NCBI GenBank assembly: GCA_022843175.1
Contig: JALHOE010000029.1
Span: forward strand, 1 to 60,445
Direction of reading: 5' to 3'
Length of the DNA: 60,445 nt
From: Deltaproteobacteria bacterium
GTDB lineage: Bacteria; Myxococcota_A; Polyangia; Polyangiales; JADJMO01
Shown piece after piece: positions 7,891 through 15,807 of the stretch (its first letter is position 1; every line of letters starts with the position of its first letter). A program made the position numbers and the translations under genes. The notes beneath the pieces are model-generated. The model was not told the DNA's origin and did no database searches. It saw only the letters and a list, made by a program, of their open reading frames with translations.

Positions 7891-9498
7891 ATGACCCGAC
7901 CGTTGAGCTTCTGGGGCTGGGGATACGAGGACCGCTTTCCCGACGAGGACTCGCGCCGCGGGATGGTCGCGTACGCCGAGGGAACCCTCGGGTTCTCCGG
8001 CCTCGCGCCTCGACCGTTGCCCGTGCTCGACGCGGTCGAGCTCGCCCCGCCGCGCCTCGAGCTGCGCGGTTCGCTCGCGGAGTTCTGTACGATCGACCGC
8101 GGCGAGCGCATCCGTCACACCTACGGTCGCAGCTACCGCGACCTCATGCGCGGGTTTCGGGGCGACTTCTCCGTCGCGCCCGACGCGGTCGCCCGGGTGC
8201 GCGACGAGCGCGATCTCGAGGCGCTCTTCGAGTACTGCGGCCGCATGGGGATCGCATTGATTCCTTATGGAGGTGGGACGAGCGTCGTCTCCGGGATCGA
8301 GCCCGCGGTCGATCCGTCGTACCGCGCCGTGATCAGCGCCGACCTCCGGGCCCTCGATCGCGTGCTCGAGGTCGACGCCGTGTCGCGCGCCGCGCGGATC
8401 CAGGCCGGCGCGACGGGGCCGGTGCTCGAGGCGCAGCTCGCGTCGCACGGGCTCTCGCTCCGACACTTCCCCCAGTCCTTCGAGTTCTCGACGCTCGGCG
8501 GTTGGCTCGCGACCCGCGCCGGCGGCCATTTCGCGACCGTGTACACGCACATCGACGACCTCGCCGAGTCGATCCGCATGATGACGCCGATCGGCGCGTG
8601 GGAGTCGCGCCGGCTGCCCGGCTCCGGCGCGGGCCCCAGCCCCGACCGCATGGTGCTCGGCTCCGAGGGCACGCTCGGCGTGATCACCGAGGCGTGGATG
8701 CGGGTGTTCCCCAAGCCGCGCTATCGCTCGTCGGCGAGCGTGTTGTTCAAGGAGTGGCGCGCGGCCGTCGCGGCCACCCGGGCGATCGCGCAGTCGTATC
8801 TCTACCCGACCAACTGTCGGCTCATCGACGCGCGCGAGGCGCAGTTGAACCAGGTCGTCGCGGAGGCGGACCATCACGTGCTCTTGCTCGCGTTCGAGTC
8901 CGCCGACCACGAGGGCAAGCACAAGATGGCGCGCGCCGTCGAGATCGTGCGCGCGCACGGCGGTGAGCTCCCCAAGGGCGTGATCGACCGCGACGCCGGC
9001 GAGAAGGTCTCCGGCAGCGAGGCGTCGTCGTGGAAGTCGGCGTTCCTCGAGGCGCCCTATCTTCAGTCGGTGCTGCTCTCGCTCGGCGTCGTCGCCGATA
9101 CGTTCGAGACCGCGTGCACCTGGGACAAGTTCGACGCGTTGTACGAGGGCGTCACCGCCGCGGTCGAGGAGACGATGCAGCGGATGTGCGGCGGCGGCCG
9201 GCTCACCTGTCGCTTCACCCACGTGTACCCGGACGGCCCCGCGCCCTACTTCACCTTCCTCGCGCCGGCGCGAGCGGGCGACGAGCTCGAGCAGTGGACG
9301 GCGATCCGGCGAGCCGCGGGCGACGCGCTGATCAAGCACGGCGGGACGATCACGCACCACCACGCCGTCGGCCGGCTGCACCGCCCCTGGTACGACCAGC
9401 AGCGCCCGGAGCCGTTCGCGGTGGCGCTCAAGGCGCTCAAGCGCGCGCTCGATCCCGCCGGGATCCTGAACCCCGGAGTGCTAATCGATCCGGCGTGA
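7891..9498 (+). CDS. FAD-binding oxidase, alkylglycerone-phosphate synthase-like
   Basis: 535 residues with the vanillyl-alcohol-oxidase FAD fold. Markers specific to alkyldihydroxyacetone-phosphate synthase are the N-terminal 'FWGWGYEDRFP', 'YGRSYRDLMRGF', the FAD loop 'IPYGGGTSVVSG', 'FSTLGGWLATRAGGHFAT' and the active-site 'TITHHHAVGRLH' triple His. The enzyme swaps the acyl chain of acyl-DHAP for a fatty alcohol, the key step in ether-lipid synthesis known in myxobacteria. A TTG at 7882 fits the GGGGGA at 7871-7876 better than the chosen ATG, so the start is uncertain by three codons. No acyl-DHAP partner gene is next to it. Confidence 0.85.
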   Translation: MTRPLSFWGWGYEDRFPDEDSRRGMVAYAEGTLGFSGLAPRPLPVLDAVELAPPRLELRGSLAEFCTIDRGERIRHTYGRSYRDLMRGFRGDFSVAPDAVARVRDERDLEALFEYCGRMGIALIPYGGGTSVVSGIEPAVDPSYRAVISADLRALDRVLEVDAVSRAARIQAGATGPVLEAQLASHGLSLRHFPQSFEFSTLGGWLATRAGGHFATVYTHIDDLAESIRMMTPIGAWESRRLPGSGAGPSPDRMVLGSEGTLGVITEAWMRVFPKPRYRSSASVLFKEWRAAVAATRAIAQSYLYPTNCRLIDAREAQLNQVVAEADHHVLLLAFESADHEGKHKMARAVEIVRAHGGELPKGVIDRDAGEKVSGSEASSWKSAFLEAPYLQSVLLSLGVVADTFETACTWDKFDALYEGVTAAVEETMQRMCGGGRLTCRFTHVYPDGPAPYFTFLAPARAGDELEQWTAIRRAAGDALIKHGGTITHHHAVGRLHRPWYDQQRPEPFAVALKALKRALDPAGILNPGVLIDPA

Positions 9499-10560
9499 TC
9501 AGGGCGCGGCGCCGCGCCGCGTCCACAGGCTGATTCCGTTCGGCTCGCTGCCCACCCGGACGCGGGCGATCACCTTCTTCTGCGTGAGGTCGACCGCCGT
9601 GACGGTGTCGTCCTTCAGGCTCGTGACGTAGGCGCGATCGCCCTCGGCGACGACGCCGTGCGCGCCGAGCCCGACCTCGATCGTGTCGGTGACCTTCATC
9701 GCATCGACGTCGAGCACGAACAGCTTGTTCGAGGCCGGTCGTCCGTCGAGCACCCCCTGGTCGGCGACGAGGAGCTTCGTGCCGGCGGCGGTCGGGTACA
9801 GCTGAATCGGCCCCTGCGCGCCGTCGGGGAGCCGCGCGTAGCTCACGGTCATCGAGCTCGAGTCGATTCGCGCGACGGAGCGTGTGTCGTACTGCGAGGC
9901 AAAGATCCACTTGCCGGCGACCGCGGTCTGCACGGCCTGACCGTCGGTCATGACGTGGTGTTGCGTGCCGTCCGAGCGCACGCGTGCGACGCACCGGCCG
10001 GAGATTTGCGCCACCCACGCGGCGCCGTCCGGATCGATCCGAACACCGTGCGGGCCGGTCCCGTGATTGAGCGCGGTCCGAGACAGGATGGTGCGCGTCG
10101 CGGTATCGATCCGGATCAGCTCGTTCCTGGTATCGCCGGTCACGAGCGCGGTCTTCGAGTCCGCGGTCAACACGACGTGCGCTGGATGCACATCCGCACC
10201 GAGATCGATCGTCGCGAGGATCTCGTCCCTGTCGGGGTCGACGACCACCACGCGGTCGCTCGTGGTCGTCCCGCTCGCGGGCTCGTGACCGCCCACGACC
10301 GTGGCCCACACCGAGCGACCGTCCGGGGCCACCTGGATGTTGTGGGGATGCTGCCCACCGAGCGAGATCTTCGCCAGCGGCGCGAGATCGCGACCATCGA
10401 GGACCATGATCGCGCCGTCGCCCTCGACGGCGACGTACACCTTCACGTCCGGCGCCGTGGCGGGCTTCGGATAGTGCGTCGTGCCCGAGGGCTCGTGTCC
10501 GTGCTCGGAGCCCGCGCAGGCAGACGCAGCGACGACGAGCGTCAGCAACAGGGTTCGCAT
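9499..10560 (-). CDS. YVTN/YncE-like beta-propeller lipoprotein
   Basis: 353 residues, lipidated at C15 ('VVAASAC'), then a His-rich linker ('EHGHEPSGTTHYPKP'). The body is a seven-bladed-type propeller with repeats such as 'GAIMVLDGRDLAPLAKI', 'HPHNIQVAPDGRSVW' and 'HPAHVVLTADSKTALV', each giving a YVTN-like blade. Such proteins bind partners or metals in the periplasm or at the surface; none can be named here. It converges on the AGPS-like gene with the stops directly adjacent. The His-rich linker could bind metal, which is inference. Confidence 0.85.
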   Translation of the reverse strand: MRTLLLTLVVAASACAGSEHGHEPSGTTHYPKPATAPDVKVYVAVEGDGAIMVLDGRDLAPLAKISLGGQHPHNIQVAPDGRSVWATVVGGHEPASGTTTSDRVVVVDPDRDEILATIDLGADVHPAHVVLTADSKTALVTGDTRNELIRIDTATRTILSRTALNHGTGPHGVRIDPDGAAWVAQISGRCVARVRSDGTQHHVMTDGQAVQTAVAGKWIFASQYDTRSVARIDSSSMTVSYARLPDGAQGPIQLYPTAAGTKLLVADQGVLDGRPASNKLFVLDVDAMKVTDTIEVGLGAHGVVAEGDRAYVTSLKDDTVTAVDLTQKKVIARVRVGSEPNGISLWTRRGAAP

Positions 10561-10704
10561 CGCGCAAACGAGACCGCACGACCGCGCCCGGGGCCATGAC
10601 TTCGGTCAGCGCCGCGCCGATGCTCCCGCGCGTTCGCTCGGGTGCGAGCGGGAGGCTCGCAGGCGCAGGGATACCGCGCCCACGACGAATGCTACGCTTC
10701 TCGC

Positions 10705-11268
10705 ATGCAGCCGCACGGTCACACGAGCGAGGATGAATACCTCGCCCGCGAACGAACCGCGCCGAGCAAGAGCGAGCTCGTGAACGGGCAGGTGCTGGCC
10801 ATGGCCGGCGCGTCGCCGAGACACAACGCGCTCGTGCGCAACCTGCTGGTCGCGATCGGCACGCGGCTGCGCGGCAAGCCGTGCCAGCCCTACCCCTCCG
10901 ATCTGCGGGTCCATGTACCCGCAACGGGGCTCTACGCGTATCCCGACGTCAGCGTTGTCTGCGCGCCGATCGAGCGCCACCGCAAGGACGACGCCACGGT
11001 CCTGAATCCGCGGATCCTGTTCGAGGTGCTCTCGGACGGCACCGAGGCCTTCGACCGCGGCGCGAAGTTCGCGCACTACCGCAGCATCACGTCGCTGCAG
11101 ACGTACGTGCTCGTGAGTCAGACCGAGGCGCGCGTGGAATGGTACGAGCTCCGCACCGAGGGGTGGGTGCTGCACGAGGCCGTCGGCGCAGACGCGAAAC
11201 TGCACTTCGTCTCGCTCGGGATCGAGATCCCGCTGGCTGAGCTCTACTCCGACCTACCCGATTCCTGA
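10705..11268 (+). CDS. Uma2 family protein (PD-(D/E)XK nuclease fold)
   Basis: 187 residues with the full Uma2/DUF820 pattern: 'SELVNGQVLAMAGAS' at the N-terminus, then 'YAYPDVSVVC' (catalytic Asp), 'ILFEVLSDGTEAFDRGAKF' (the E-x-L-S block) and 'YVLVSQTEARVEWY'. Members have a PD-(D/E)XK nuclease fold and occur in many copies in cyanobacteria and myxobacteria. Their substrate is unknown and some may be mobile. The start is set at 'MQPHGHTSEDEYL', the family N-terminus. Confidence 0.88.
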   Translation: MQPHGHTSEDEYLARERTAPSKSELVNGQVLAMAGASPRHNALVRNLLVAIGTRLRGKPCQPYPSDLRVHVPATGLYAYPDVSVVCAPIERHRKDDATVLNPRILFEVLSDGTEAFDRGAKFAHYRSITSLQTYVLVSQTEARVEWYELRTEGWVLHEAVGADAKLHFVSLGIEIPLAELYSDLPDS

Positions 11269-11351
11269 ACCACCCGCGCGTCCGCGTCGTCGCTGCGCTT
11301 CAGCGCACGGGCGACGAGTACTACCCCGGCGTGTTGACCGATCCCGCGTAA
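11241..11351 (+). pseudogene. Possible relic of a gene 3' end
   Basis: Just after the Uma2 stop, in a different frame, a short open stretch encodes 'VAALQRTGDEYYPGVLTDPA' and a TAA stop. There is no start codon or ribosome site. Its last 26 bases resemble the 3' end of the AGPS-like gene ('NPGVLIDPA'), with about 20 matching. It may be the remains of a paralogue or of an unrelated deleted gene, or it may be chance. Confidence 0.2.
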
Positions 11352-11361
11352 GCTCGCCCCG

Positions 11362-12303
11362 ATGGCGCGCATCCTCGTCACCGGCAGCAACGGGAGTCTC
11401 GGCTTCAACGTGGTGGCCGAGGCGGTCGCGCGCGGTCACACCGTGCGCTCGCTCGTGCGCGATCCGGCGCGCGCGAAGGTCGCGACCGGGGTCGAGCTGG
11501 TGAAGGGGGACGCGCTCGACGCCGAAGGGCTCGCGCGCGCGCTCGAGGGATGCGACGCGCTCTTTCACCTCGCCAACGTGGCGATCGGAAAGGACTGGGT
11601 CGACGTCACCGCGCGCCTGCTCGAGGCCGCCATCGACGCGGCCAAGAAGACCGGCGCGCGCGTCGTCTTTCCGGCCAACGTGTGGATCTACGGACCGGGT
11701 CGCGCCGGCGACCGCGTGAACGAGTCGCGCCCGCCCTCGCCGTGCTCCGAGCTCGGCCGGGCTCGGGCGCACAAGGAGCAGCGGCTCCGCGACTCGGGCG
11801 TGCGGTTCGTGATGGTGCGGCTGCCCGAGTTCTACGGACCGAACGTGCAGACGCTGACCGGCCCGCCGCTCCAGCGCATCAGCCAGGGGCGCACGGGGCT
11901 CTGGTTCGGGCCGCCCGACGTCGACGTGGAGATGGTGCTCATGCCCGACGCCGCGCGCGTGCTCCTCGACGTGGGGCTCGCCGAGGGCGTCGACGGCGAG
12001 ACCTTCCACTACCCCGGCGCCGCGGCCATCACGCCGCGCGCCTTCTTCTCCGAGGCCAAGCGCATCGCCGGCGGCGGCCGCTTCGTCGCGGTGCCGGCGT
12101 TCGCCGTGCGCGCAGCGGCGCACGTCTCGCCGATCGCGCGCGCGTTCGCGGACATCCTCCACCTGTGGGAGACGCCCATCCTGCTCGACGGCCGCAAGCT
12201 GATGACCCGCTTCCCGCACGTCCGCACGACGCCCTACGCCGAGGGGCTCGCGACGACGATCGCCTGGCTGCGCGCGAACCCGAACGCCCGGATGTACTTC
12301 TGA
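11362..12303 (+). CDS. Extended SDR family NAD(P)-dependent epimerase/dehydratase-like protein
   Basis: 313 residues. The Rossmann motif is 'ILVTGSNGSLGFNV' at the N-terminus, followed by 'VKGDALDAEGLARALEGCDALFHLA', typical of extended or atypical SDRs. The usual active-site YxxxK is not obvious; the region reads 'FPANVWIYGPG', with a later 'AHKEQRL'. Catalysis may therefore differ, or the protein may only bind NAD(P). The C-terminal part ('MPDAARVLLDVGL', 'ILLDGRKLMTRFPHVRTT') matches sugar-epimerase-type substrate domains. The substrate is unknown. Confidence 0.82.
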   Translation: MARILVTGSNGSLGFNVVAEAVARGHTVRSLVRDPARAKVATGVELVKGDALDAEGLARALEGCDALFHLANVAIGKDWVDVTARLLEAAIDAAKKTGARVVFPANVWIYGPGRAGDRVNESRPPSPCSELGRARAHKEQRLRDSGVRFVMVRLPEFYGPNVQTLTGPPLQRISQGRTGLWFGPPDVDVEMVLMPDAARVLLDVGLAEGVDGETFHYPGAAAITPRAFFSEAKRIAGGGRFVAVPAFAVRAAAHVSPIARAFADILHLWETPILLDGRKLMTRFPHVRTTPYAEGLATTIAWLRANPNARMYF

Positions 12304-12318
12304 GTGCCCCGACCGACG

Positions 12319-12603
12319 TCAGCGGACGTGGGTGACCGGGATGTCCGTGCCGTCCACCGTGATGGTGCACCTGCCGTCGAGCTCGGAGAAGCCGGCCCAT
12401 TCGAGCACGACCTTCACGTCGTGATGTTTGCCTTCGACGTCGGCGGTGCCGTGCAGCTCGCCGAGACCGATCCAGGACCACGAACGACGAGCGATCTCGA
12501 CGCCGTCCCACTCGAGCGAAAACCCACGGCCCACCTCGTTGCGGGTGACCGTAAGGTTGTGCCCCTCGTACTTCGCTTCCCAGCGTGTGGTGAGCAACCC
12601 CAT
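12319..12603 (-). CDS. Small beta-rich hypothetical protein
   Basis: 94 residues with no signal peptide and no membrane segment. Alternating hydrophobic and polar residues with 'WEAKYEGHNLTVTRNE', 'FSLEWDGVEIARRSWSW' and 'CTITVDGTDIPVTHV' suggest one small all-beta domain. I do not recognise the family. Codon usage is like the neighbours (strong GC at third positions), which supports a real gene. It converges with the SDR gene 15 bases away. Confidence 0.6.
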   Translation of the reverse strand: MGLLTTRWEAKYEGHNLTVTRNEVGRGFSLEWDGVEIARRSWSWIGLGELHGTADVEGKHHDVKVVLEWAGFSELDGRCTITVDGTDIPVTHVR

Positions 12604-12659
12604 GCGCGGAGGCTACCAGGATCGCACGATGGCTATCGGGCGATCTCGAGCTCTGACGT

Positions 12660-13208
12660 TCAGGCGCGGCTCGGGCTCGGCGCGTGTGCGTGGAACGCGC
12701 GCGGCTCGGTGGCGAGCCCGGCGAGCGGGAGGCCGAGCACGGCGCGCAGCTCGCCGACCGTGCCCGCGAGCAGCCGCTCGTAGTCGTGCGCGCCATGGAA
12801 CAGCGACGTTCCATCGCCCGCCGAAGCGAGCGCGCGCGCCGTTCGCCGCGGCGCGAACACGAACCCGAGGAGCGTGTTCACGAGGACGATGCCGGTCACG
12901 TACGCACCGGTTCCCCAGAGCCCGCGGCGCGCCTGCCAGGCCGAGAGCTCGCCCTCGCCCGCGTGGTCCGTGCCGAAGCCCGTGGCCACGTGGTGCAGGT
13001 CGTGCCAGCGAATCGCGCGACGGTGCGACGGCGGGTTCGGCACCGAGAGCTTCACACCGAACAGCGACCCCTTCGTCGTCGGCTCGTCGTACGCGCTCGT
13101 CGTGAACCCGTTCTCCGCGAGGTATGCGGCGAGTGCGTCGCGTACGGACAGGCCGGCGGGCAGCGGATGCTCGGGACAGGTGCAGGACGGCGAATGGTTG
13201 GGGTTCAT
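12660..13208 (-). CDS. Coq4-like protein
   Basis: 182 residues. The central block 'WHDLHHVATGFGTDHAGEGE' contains the metal-binding motif of Coq4 proteins, H-D-x2-H-x11-E (H69, D70, H73, E85). Coq4 acts in ubiquinone biosynthesis as an oxidative decarboxylase or scaffold. Bacterial relatives outside ubiquinone loci are poorly known, and no other quinone gene is nearby. The N-terminus has 'SCTCPEH', a possible extra metal site. A hydrophobic stretch follows near residues 98-118. The ATG has a GGAG six bases upstream. Confidence 0.68.
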   Translation of the reverse strand: MNPNHSPSCTCPEHPLPAGLSVRDALAAYLAENGFTTSAYDEPTTKGSLFGVKLSVPNPPSHRRAIRWHDLHHVATGFGTDHAGEGELSAWQARRGLWGTGAYVTGIVLVNTLLGFVFAPRRTARALASAGDGTSLFHGAHDYERLLAGTVGELRAVLGLPLAGLATEPRAFHAHAPSPSRA

Positions 13209-13455
13209 CTGGCTCCGGAGCGACGGCAGCGTGCTTGCTCCCGTCGCAGGGACGACGCACGCGACGCGCGAACATTACACCCAGCATCGGCGTCAGCCTC
13301 CGACCGCGCCGGAGGAGCGAGGTTCACAGAAGACGTCGCGGCACGCCCCGCCCATCCGAGGTGGCCGCCCGGGAACGCCCGCAGGTCCGGGGCGCGCGGC
13401 GTGACGAAGACGCGGCAAATTGAGATAACCTCCGGTCGTCGAGGGAGGATGTTCG
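13209..13455. other. Divergent intergenic region with a small hairpin
   Basis: About 247 bases between the divergent Coq4-like and cytochrome genes. It contains a 6-bp-arm inverted repeat (CCTCCG...CGGAGG, around 13299-13317) and the strong ribosome site GGGAGGA just before the cytochrome ATG. I see no RNA gene and no clear promoter pair. Confidence 0.35.
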
Positions 13456-14472
13456 ATGAAACGGAAGTTGCTCATCGCGTTGGGCGTGCTGGTCGGCCTG
13501 CTCGTGGTGCTCGTCGGCGGGCTCGTCGCGTGCGCCAAAGTAAAGGGCGATCCGACGTTCGCCGTCGCGAACACCGGGCTCCGCGCGAGCACCGATCCCG
13601 CGCTCATCGCCGAGGGCGAATACCTGTTCCACGGGCCGATGCACTGCACCGCCTGCCACGACTCCTCGAAGGAGGCGGCGTTCGCGCGCAAGGCCGGCGA
13701 GAAGGTCGAACCGATCGGCGGCATGGATTGGGACATGGGGCCGATCGGTCGACCGGTGTCCGCGAACCTCACGTCCGACAAGGCCACGGGGCTCGGCGGC
13801 AAGTCGGACGAGCACATCGCGCGCGTCCTCAAATACGGCGTCGGTGAGGACGGCAAGCTGCGCATCTTCATGGCGCTCGCGGTCGCGTCGGTGACGGACC
13901 ACGAGATCGTGGCCCTGCTCTCGTACGTGCGCACGCTCCCGCCGAAGGAGCACGCGGTGCGGCCGGAGGAGCTCGGCCTGATGGGCAGGCTCATGCTCGC
14001 GTTCGGCGCGTTCAAGCCGAAGTTCATGCCTGCCGCGACCTACGTCGCTGCCTCGGACAGCGCCGACCCCAAGCGCGGCGAGTACATTGCGAATGGGCCG
14101 GGGCTCTGCTTCGGCTGCCACTCGCCGTACGACTTCATGGACGGGATGAAGCTCAAGGGCGTGAAGTTCTCCGGCTGCCTCGAGGCGGAGCAGGGGCACG
14201 AGGATCCGAAGGTGGAGGTCTGCCCGCCGAACCTCACGCCGCACCCGACCGCGGGTCACATCACGGCGTGGACAGAGGACCAGTTCCTCGCGAGGTTCAA
14301 GAGCGGCGCGTATTCGTCGAAGGACTCGCCGATGCCGTGGACGAACTTCAGCAACATGACCGACACCGATCTGCGCTCGATTTACCGATACCTGCGCGCG
14401 CTCCCGCCGTCCGCGCGGAACTCCGGGCCGCCGATTCGTCCTGTGGGCAGCTTCAAGATGCCGAAGGGGTAG
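13456..14472 (+). CDS. Membrane-anchored dihaem cytochrome c
   Basis: 338 residues with two c-type haem sites: 'CTACH' (C64, C67, H68) and a second 'CFGCH' about 165 residues later, each followed by a cytochrome c-like domain. The N-terminus 'MKRKLLIALGVLVGLLVVL' is a signal anchor that ends in 'GGLVAC', so it may be a lipoprotein. Met candidates for the sixth ligand lie in 'GMDWDMGP' and 'SPMPWTNF'. This build matches electron carriers of alcohol or sugar dehydrogenase chains. No dehydrogenase is adjacent, so the partner is unknown. Confidence 0.88.
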   Translation: MKRKLLIALGVLVGLLVVLVGGLVACAKVKGDPTFAVANTGLRASTDPALIAEGEYLFHGPMHCTACHDSSKEAAFARKAGEKVEPIGGMDWDMGPIGRPVSANLTSDKATGLGGKSDEHIARVLKYGVGEDGKLRIFMALAVASVTDHEIVALLSYVRTLPPKEHAVRPEELGLMGRLMLAFGAFKPKFMPAATYVAASDSADPKRGEYIANGPGLCFGCHSPYDFMDGMKLKGVKFSGCLEAEQGHEDPKVEVCPPNLTPHPTAGHITAWTEDQFLARFKSGAYSSKDSPMPWTNFSNMTDTDLRSIYRYLRALPPSARNSGPPIRPVGSFKMPKG

Positions 14473-14633
14473 CGGCCTCGATCCGGACGGTCGGCTTATG
14501 CCGGGACGTCTCTCTGCTGAGCGGAGCGGGTGGGTGTGAGCCCCCCGCGCGCACGAAGCTCGAGCCGGCGAAGACGCCCTCGCGACGGGCGCAGTACGAC
14601 GTCAGCGAGATCGGCAGCGCAAGGTTCGTTCCA

Positions 14634-14661
14634 TTGACGGCGCGCATTACCGTGGTAATGT
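14634..14661 (+). promoter_or_regulatory. Putative sigma70 promoter of the toxin-antitoxin pair
   Basis: TTGACG (14634-14639) and TAATGT (14656-14661) are separated by 16 bases. The start point predicted from this would fall at or next to the antitoxin ATG (14669), so the mRNA would be leaderless or nearly so. This agrees with the absence of a ribosome site. The -35 is good (5 of 6); the -10 is weak (3 of 6). Confidence 0.4.
14645..14660. promoter_or_regulatory. Palindromic operator (autoregulation of toxin-antitoxin)
   Basis: CATTACC-GT-GGTAATG is a perfect 7-bp inverted repeat with a 2-base spacer. It lies across the spacer and -10 of the putative promoter, nine bases before the antitoxin ATG. 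AbrB-type antitoxins bind such palindromes to repress their own operon; that use here is inferred from position. Confidence 0.55.
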
Positions 14662-14668
14662 AAACGCC

Positions 14669-14932
14669 ATGAGCAAGTTGGCCGAGTCGCGCCTGACGGT
14701 CCAAGGGCAGATCTCCGTGCCGGCAGAGGTCCGACGGAGACTCGGCCTCACGGCCGGTTCGGTGCTCGAGTGGGACCTCGAAGACGACCAGGTGGTGGTG
14801 CGGCGAGCCACGCGGTACTCGTCCACCGACGTCCACGCGGCACTCTTCGCGCGAACTCCTCCGAAGCGCACTTTGAAGGAGCTCAAGGCCGCGGCCGCGG
14901 AGCACATCAAGAAGAAGCATGCGCGCCGTTGA
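14669..14932 (+). CDS. AbrB/MazE-type antitoxin (VapB-like)
   Basis: 87 residues. The N-terminal half is a swapped-hairpin AbrB domain: 'SRLTVQGQISVPAEVRRRLG' then 'GSVLEWDLEDDQVVVRR'. The C-terminal 35 residues, rich in Lys and Ala, would wrap the toxin. It binds its own operator and neutralises the PIN toxin encoded next. The gene overlaps the toxin gene by 14 bases, as is common in vapBC-type operons. No ribosome site precedes the ATG. Confidence 0.87.
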   Translation: MSKLAESRLTVQGQISVPAEVRRRLGLTAGSVLEWDLEDDQVVVRRATRYSSTDVHAALFARTPPKRTLKELKAAAAEHIKKKHARR

Positions 14933-15302
14933 CACCAACGTCCTCGTGCGGCTCCTAGCCCGCGACGATGCGCGGCAGGCGGCGCTCGCAGAGGCATTTG
15001 TCCGCGGCGGCGCGTGGGTTTCCCACCTCGTCTTGATGGAGGCGACCTGGGTGCTCGCATCGGCGTTCGACGTCGAGCACCGGGCGATAGCAGATGGCAT
15101 CGAGCTTCTCCTCGCCCACGAGTCCTTGGTCGTGCAGGAAGCGGAGGTTGTTGGTGCCGCGCTCGCTTCGTATCGCCGGCGCCCGGCGATCGGTTTCTCG
15201 GATCACTTGATCCTCGAGGTGGCGCGCAAGGCGGGGCATCTCCCGCTCGGCACGTTTGACAAGGATCTCGGGAAACTGGATGGGGCAGAACGACTCAGTT
15301 GA
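14919..15302 (+). CDS. vapC: PIN-domain toxin VapC
   Basis: 127 residues with the four acidic residues of a PIN ribonuclease: D5 ('AVDTNVLVR'), E41 ('LMEATWVL'), D95 ('GFSDHLILEVA') and D114 ('TFDKDL'). All are present, so the toxin should be active as a Mg2+-dependent RNase, typically on tRNA or rRNA in this family. It begins inside the antitoxin gene (14-base overlap), which supports one co-translated unit. Whether it serves stress, phage defence or plasmid-like maintenance cannot be read from sequence. Confidence 0.88.
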   Translation: MRAVDTNVLVRLLARDDARQAALAEAFVRGGAWVSHLVLMEATWVLASAFDVEHRAIADGIELLLAHESLVVQEAEVVGAALASYRRRPAIGFSDHLILEVARKAGHLPLGTFDKDLGKLDGAERLS

Positions 15303-15334
15303 GCAGGCCCGCAGGTCGCGCGACGCGCGCACTC

Positions 15335-15469
15335 ATGCGACAAGAACATGCCGGGCGAAACGAGCTCACGACCAGTCACAGCTCCGTGGAGATCAACGTG
15401 AGTGGCGTCCGCTTCCACCGCCTCTTCCCCTGCGCTACCACCGCCGTCATCGAGGGCATCGCGATATGA
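15335..15469 (+). CDS. Possible 44-residue coupled small protein
   Basis: An ATG-started frame of 44 codons whose TGA overlaps the ATG of the next lipoprotein (ATGA). It contains 'SSVEINVSGVRFHRLFP' and ends 'TTAVIEGIAI'. There is no ribosome site, signal or known motif. The precise 4-base overlap is like that of true coupled genes in this window, but a relic or chance frame is equally possible. Confidence 0.25.
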   Translation: MRQEHAGRNELTTSHSSVEINVSGVRFHRLFPCATTAVIEGIAI

Positions 15470-15807
15470 GTCGCCTCCCGGGTATTGGCTCCGTTGCACT
15501 GTCGCTCGCGCTGCTCGCGGGGTGCAGCGAGAAGCGCTGGACCTGCCGGGCGTGCCTCGGCGACGCCCCGTCGACGTGTGCAACCTCGAGCACGACGGGC
15601 CCGACTCCCCACCGCACGCAGGAGGAGGCCCAGTGCAGCGCTGGCGAGGAGCTGTGCGACACGCTCGATGAGCCTAGATTTGAACGGACTTGCAAGGGAA
15701 AGGCTGCGACCAAGATGTTGGGGTGCTCGAAGGAGTTCCTCTCACAGCTCCAATTCACCTGCGAAGCCAAGACGCACGTCGGAATCCCGCTTGTCATCGA
15801 CCTTTGA
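15466..15807 (+). CDS. Small Cys-rich lipoprotein
   Basis: 113 residues. The lipobox is 'LALLAGC' (C20). The mature part has eight more Cys ('WTCRACLGD', 'STCATSS', 'AQCSAGEELCDT', 'RTCKGK', 'LGCSKE', 'FTCEAK'), suggesting a disulfide-bonded extracytoplasmic domain. I do not recognise the family. GC at third positions is a little lower than in the neighbours. About 250 bases without a supported gene follow. Confidence 0.65.
   Translation: MSRLPGIGSVALSLALLAGCSEKRWTCRACLGDAPSTCATSSTTGPTPHRTQEEAQCSAGEELCDTLDEPRFERTCKGKAATKMLGCSKEFLSQLQFTCEAKTHVGIPLVIDL

Noticed and set aside
14453-15100. 215-codon minus-strand frame opposite the toxin-antitoxin genes
   Set aside because: The plus strand has the complete AbrB and PIN motifs, a promoter and an operator.
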